Source: an uncultured Lachnospiraceae bacterium
GTDB lineage: Bacteria > Bacillota > Clostridia > Lachnospirales > Lachnospiraceae
Direction of reading: 5' to 3'
DNA: 6,259 nucleotides
NCBI GenBank assembly: GCA_910584585.1
Contig: CAJUBP010000047.1
Coordinates: 1-6,259, forward strand
The position numbers and the translations under genes are program-made. Position 1 is the first letter of the stretch. Each line of letters opens with the position of its first letter. The notes under the pieces were generated by a model that ran no database searches, had not been told where the DNA came from, and saw nothing but the letters and a program-made list of their open reading frames with translations. Below are positions 6,098-6,259 of the stretch, one piece after another.

Positions 6098-6259
6098 AGT
6101 TCTTCCTGCGTCAATGACCGGTATTCTCCAGGCTGCAGCGATTGGTCCAGCTTAAGTTCTCCCATGGAGATTCGCTTTAAATACAGCACCTTCTTTCCCA
6201 CGGCTTCAAACATCCGTTTGACCTGATGAAATTTTCCCTCAGTAATCGTCAGCTCTACA
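6034..6259 (-). CDS. RsuA-type rRNA pseudouridine synthase, C-terminal part (5' end outside window; 3' end in inserted element)
   Basis: An open frame on the - strand enters at the right edge (first full codon at 6258) and stops at TGA 6036-6034, giving 74 residues. VELTITEGKFHQVKRMFEAV followed by GKKVLYLKRISMGELKLDQS and LQPGEYRSLTQEEL matches the C-terminal end of RsuA/RluB synthases. Those enzymes make pseudouridine in rRNA, and this one most resembles RsuA (16S rRNA). The catalytic GRLD motif and S4 domain lie beyond the window. RsuA proteins usually end shortly after this LTQEEL region. Residues 55-74 here (ERVLKFIPARCRPTSHQISC) are encoded by the inserted palindromic element. Because the element's end reads ERVLK, close to the expected ERLK, the enzyme is probably still functional. 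Confidence 0.8.
   Translation of the reverse strand, partial: VELTITEGKFHQVKRMFEAVGKKVLYLKRISMGELKLDQSLQPGEYRSLTQEELERVLKFIPARCRPTSHQISC

Noticed and set aside
5966..6226. An 86-codon open frame on the + strand through the palindromic element.
   Set aside because: It crosses from the element into the antisense of the rsuA-like gene and shows no recognisable protein features; palindromic DNA often yields such frames.
1..6259. tRNA or rRNA genes and CRISPR arrays.
   Set aside because: No cloverleaf with a GTTCRANYC-like arm, rRNA-like stretch, or regularly spaced short repeats was seen on either strand.

Overview
The window looks like chromosomal DNA of an anaerobic gut-type Firmicute, most likely a Lachnospiraceae-like clostridium. 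The basis is family-level: a DUF4143 ATPase, a short YtrA-type GntR repressor, a YgiQ radical SAM protein, an RluA-type synthase with the variant motif NRLDRNTSG, strong AGGAG-type ribosome binding sites, and AT-rich sigma-A promoters beside moderately GC-rich housekeeping genes. The genus cannot be fixed from the sequence alone.

Left part, + strand (1-2087): the C-terminal end of a DUF4143 ATPase (2-373); a non-coding gap with a promoter and an overlapping perfect 9-bp palindrome (487-534); a GntR/YtrA-type repressor (565-927); a near-consensus promoter (958-985); and an orphan, AT-rich ParA-like ATPase (1050-2087). The ABC transporter genes that usually follow a YtrA-type regulator are absent, and no parB or parS-like partner is visible. 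The ParA-like gene therefore looks like an inserted cargo gene. Its 3' end runs 13 bp into the convergent pseudouridine synthase gene.

Right part, - strand (2075-6259), in transcription order: the end of an RsuA-type 16S rRNA pseudouridine synthase (from beyond the right edge to 6034), a HAD phosphatase/phosphomutase (5834-5175), YgiQ (4978-3080) and an RluA-family pseudouridine synthase (3058-2075). The short gaps suggest an operon of housekeeping and RNA-modification genes. The 196-bp gap between the HAD gene and ygiQ holds a 66-bp-period duplication of the HAD 3' end and two predicted RNA stems.

The most striking item is a 162-bp element at 5936-6097 inserted in the 3' end of the rsuA-like gene. 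It is one continuous hairpin of 79 opposed positions with no bulges and a 4-base loop. By hand count there are 66 Watson-Crick pairs, 8 pairs that are all G-U when the + strand is folded, and 5 mismatches, two of which form a tandem G-A motif. Joining the flanks without the element continues the rsuA-like reading frame in phase to a stop that overlaps the HAD start codon. This supports insertion of a MITE-like element, and the one-sided wobble pattern suggests that a + strand RNA or single-stranded DNA hairpin is under selection.
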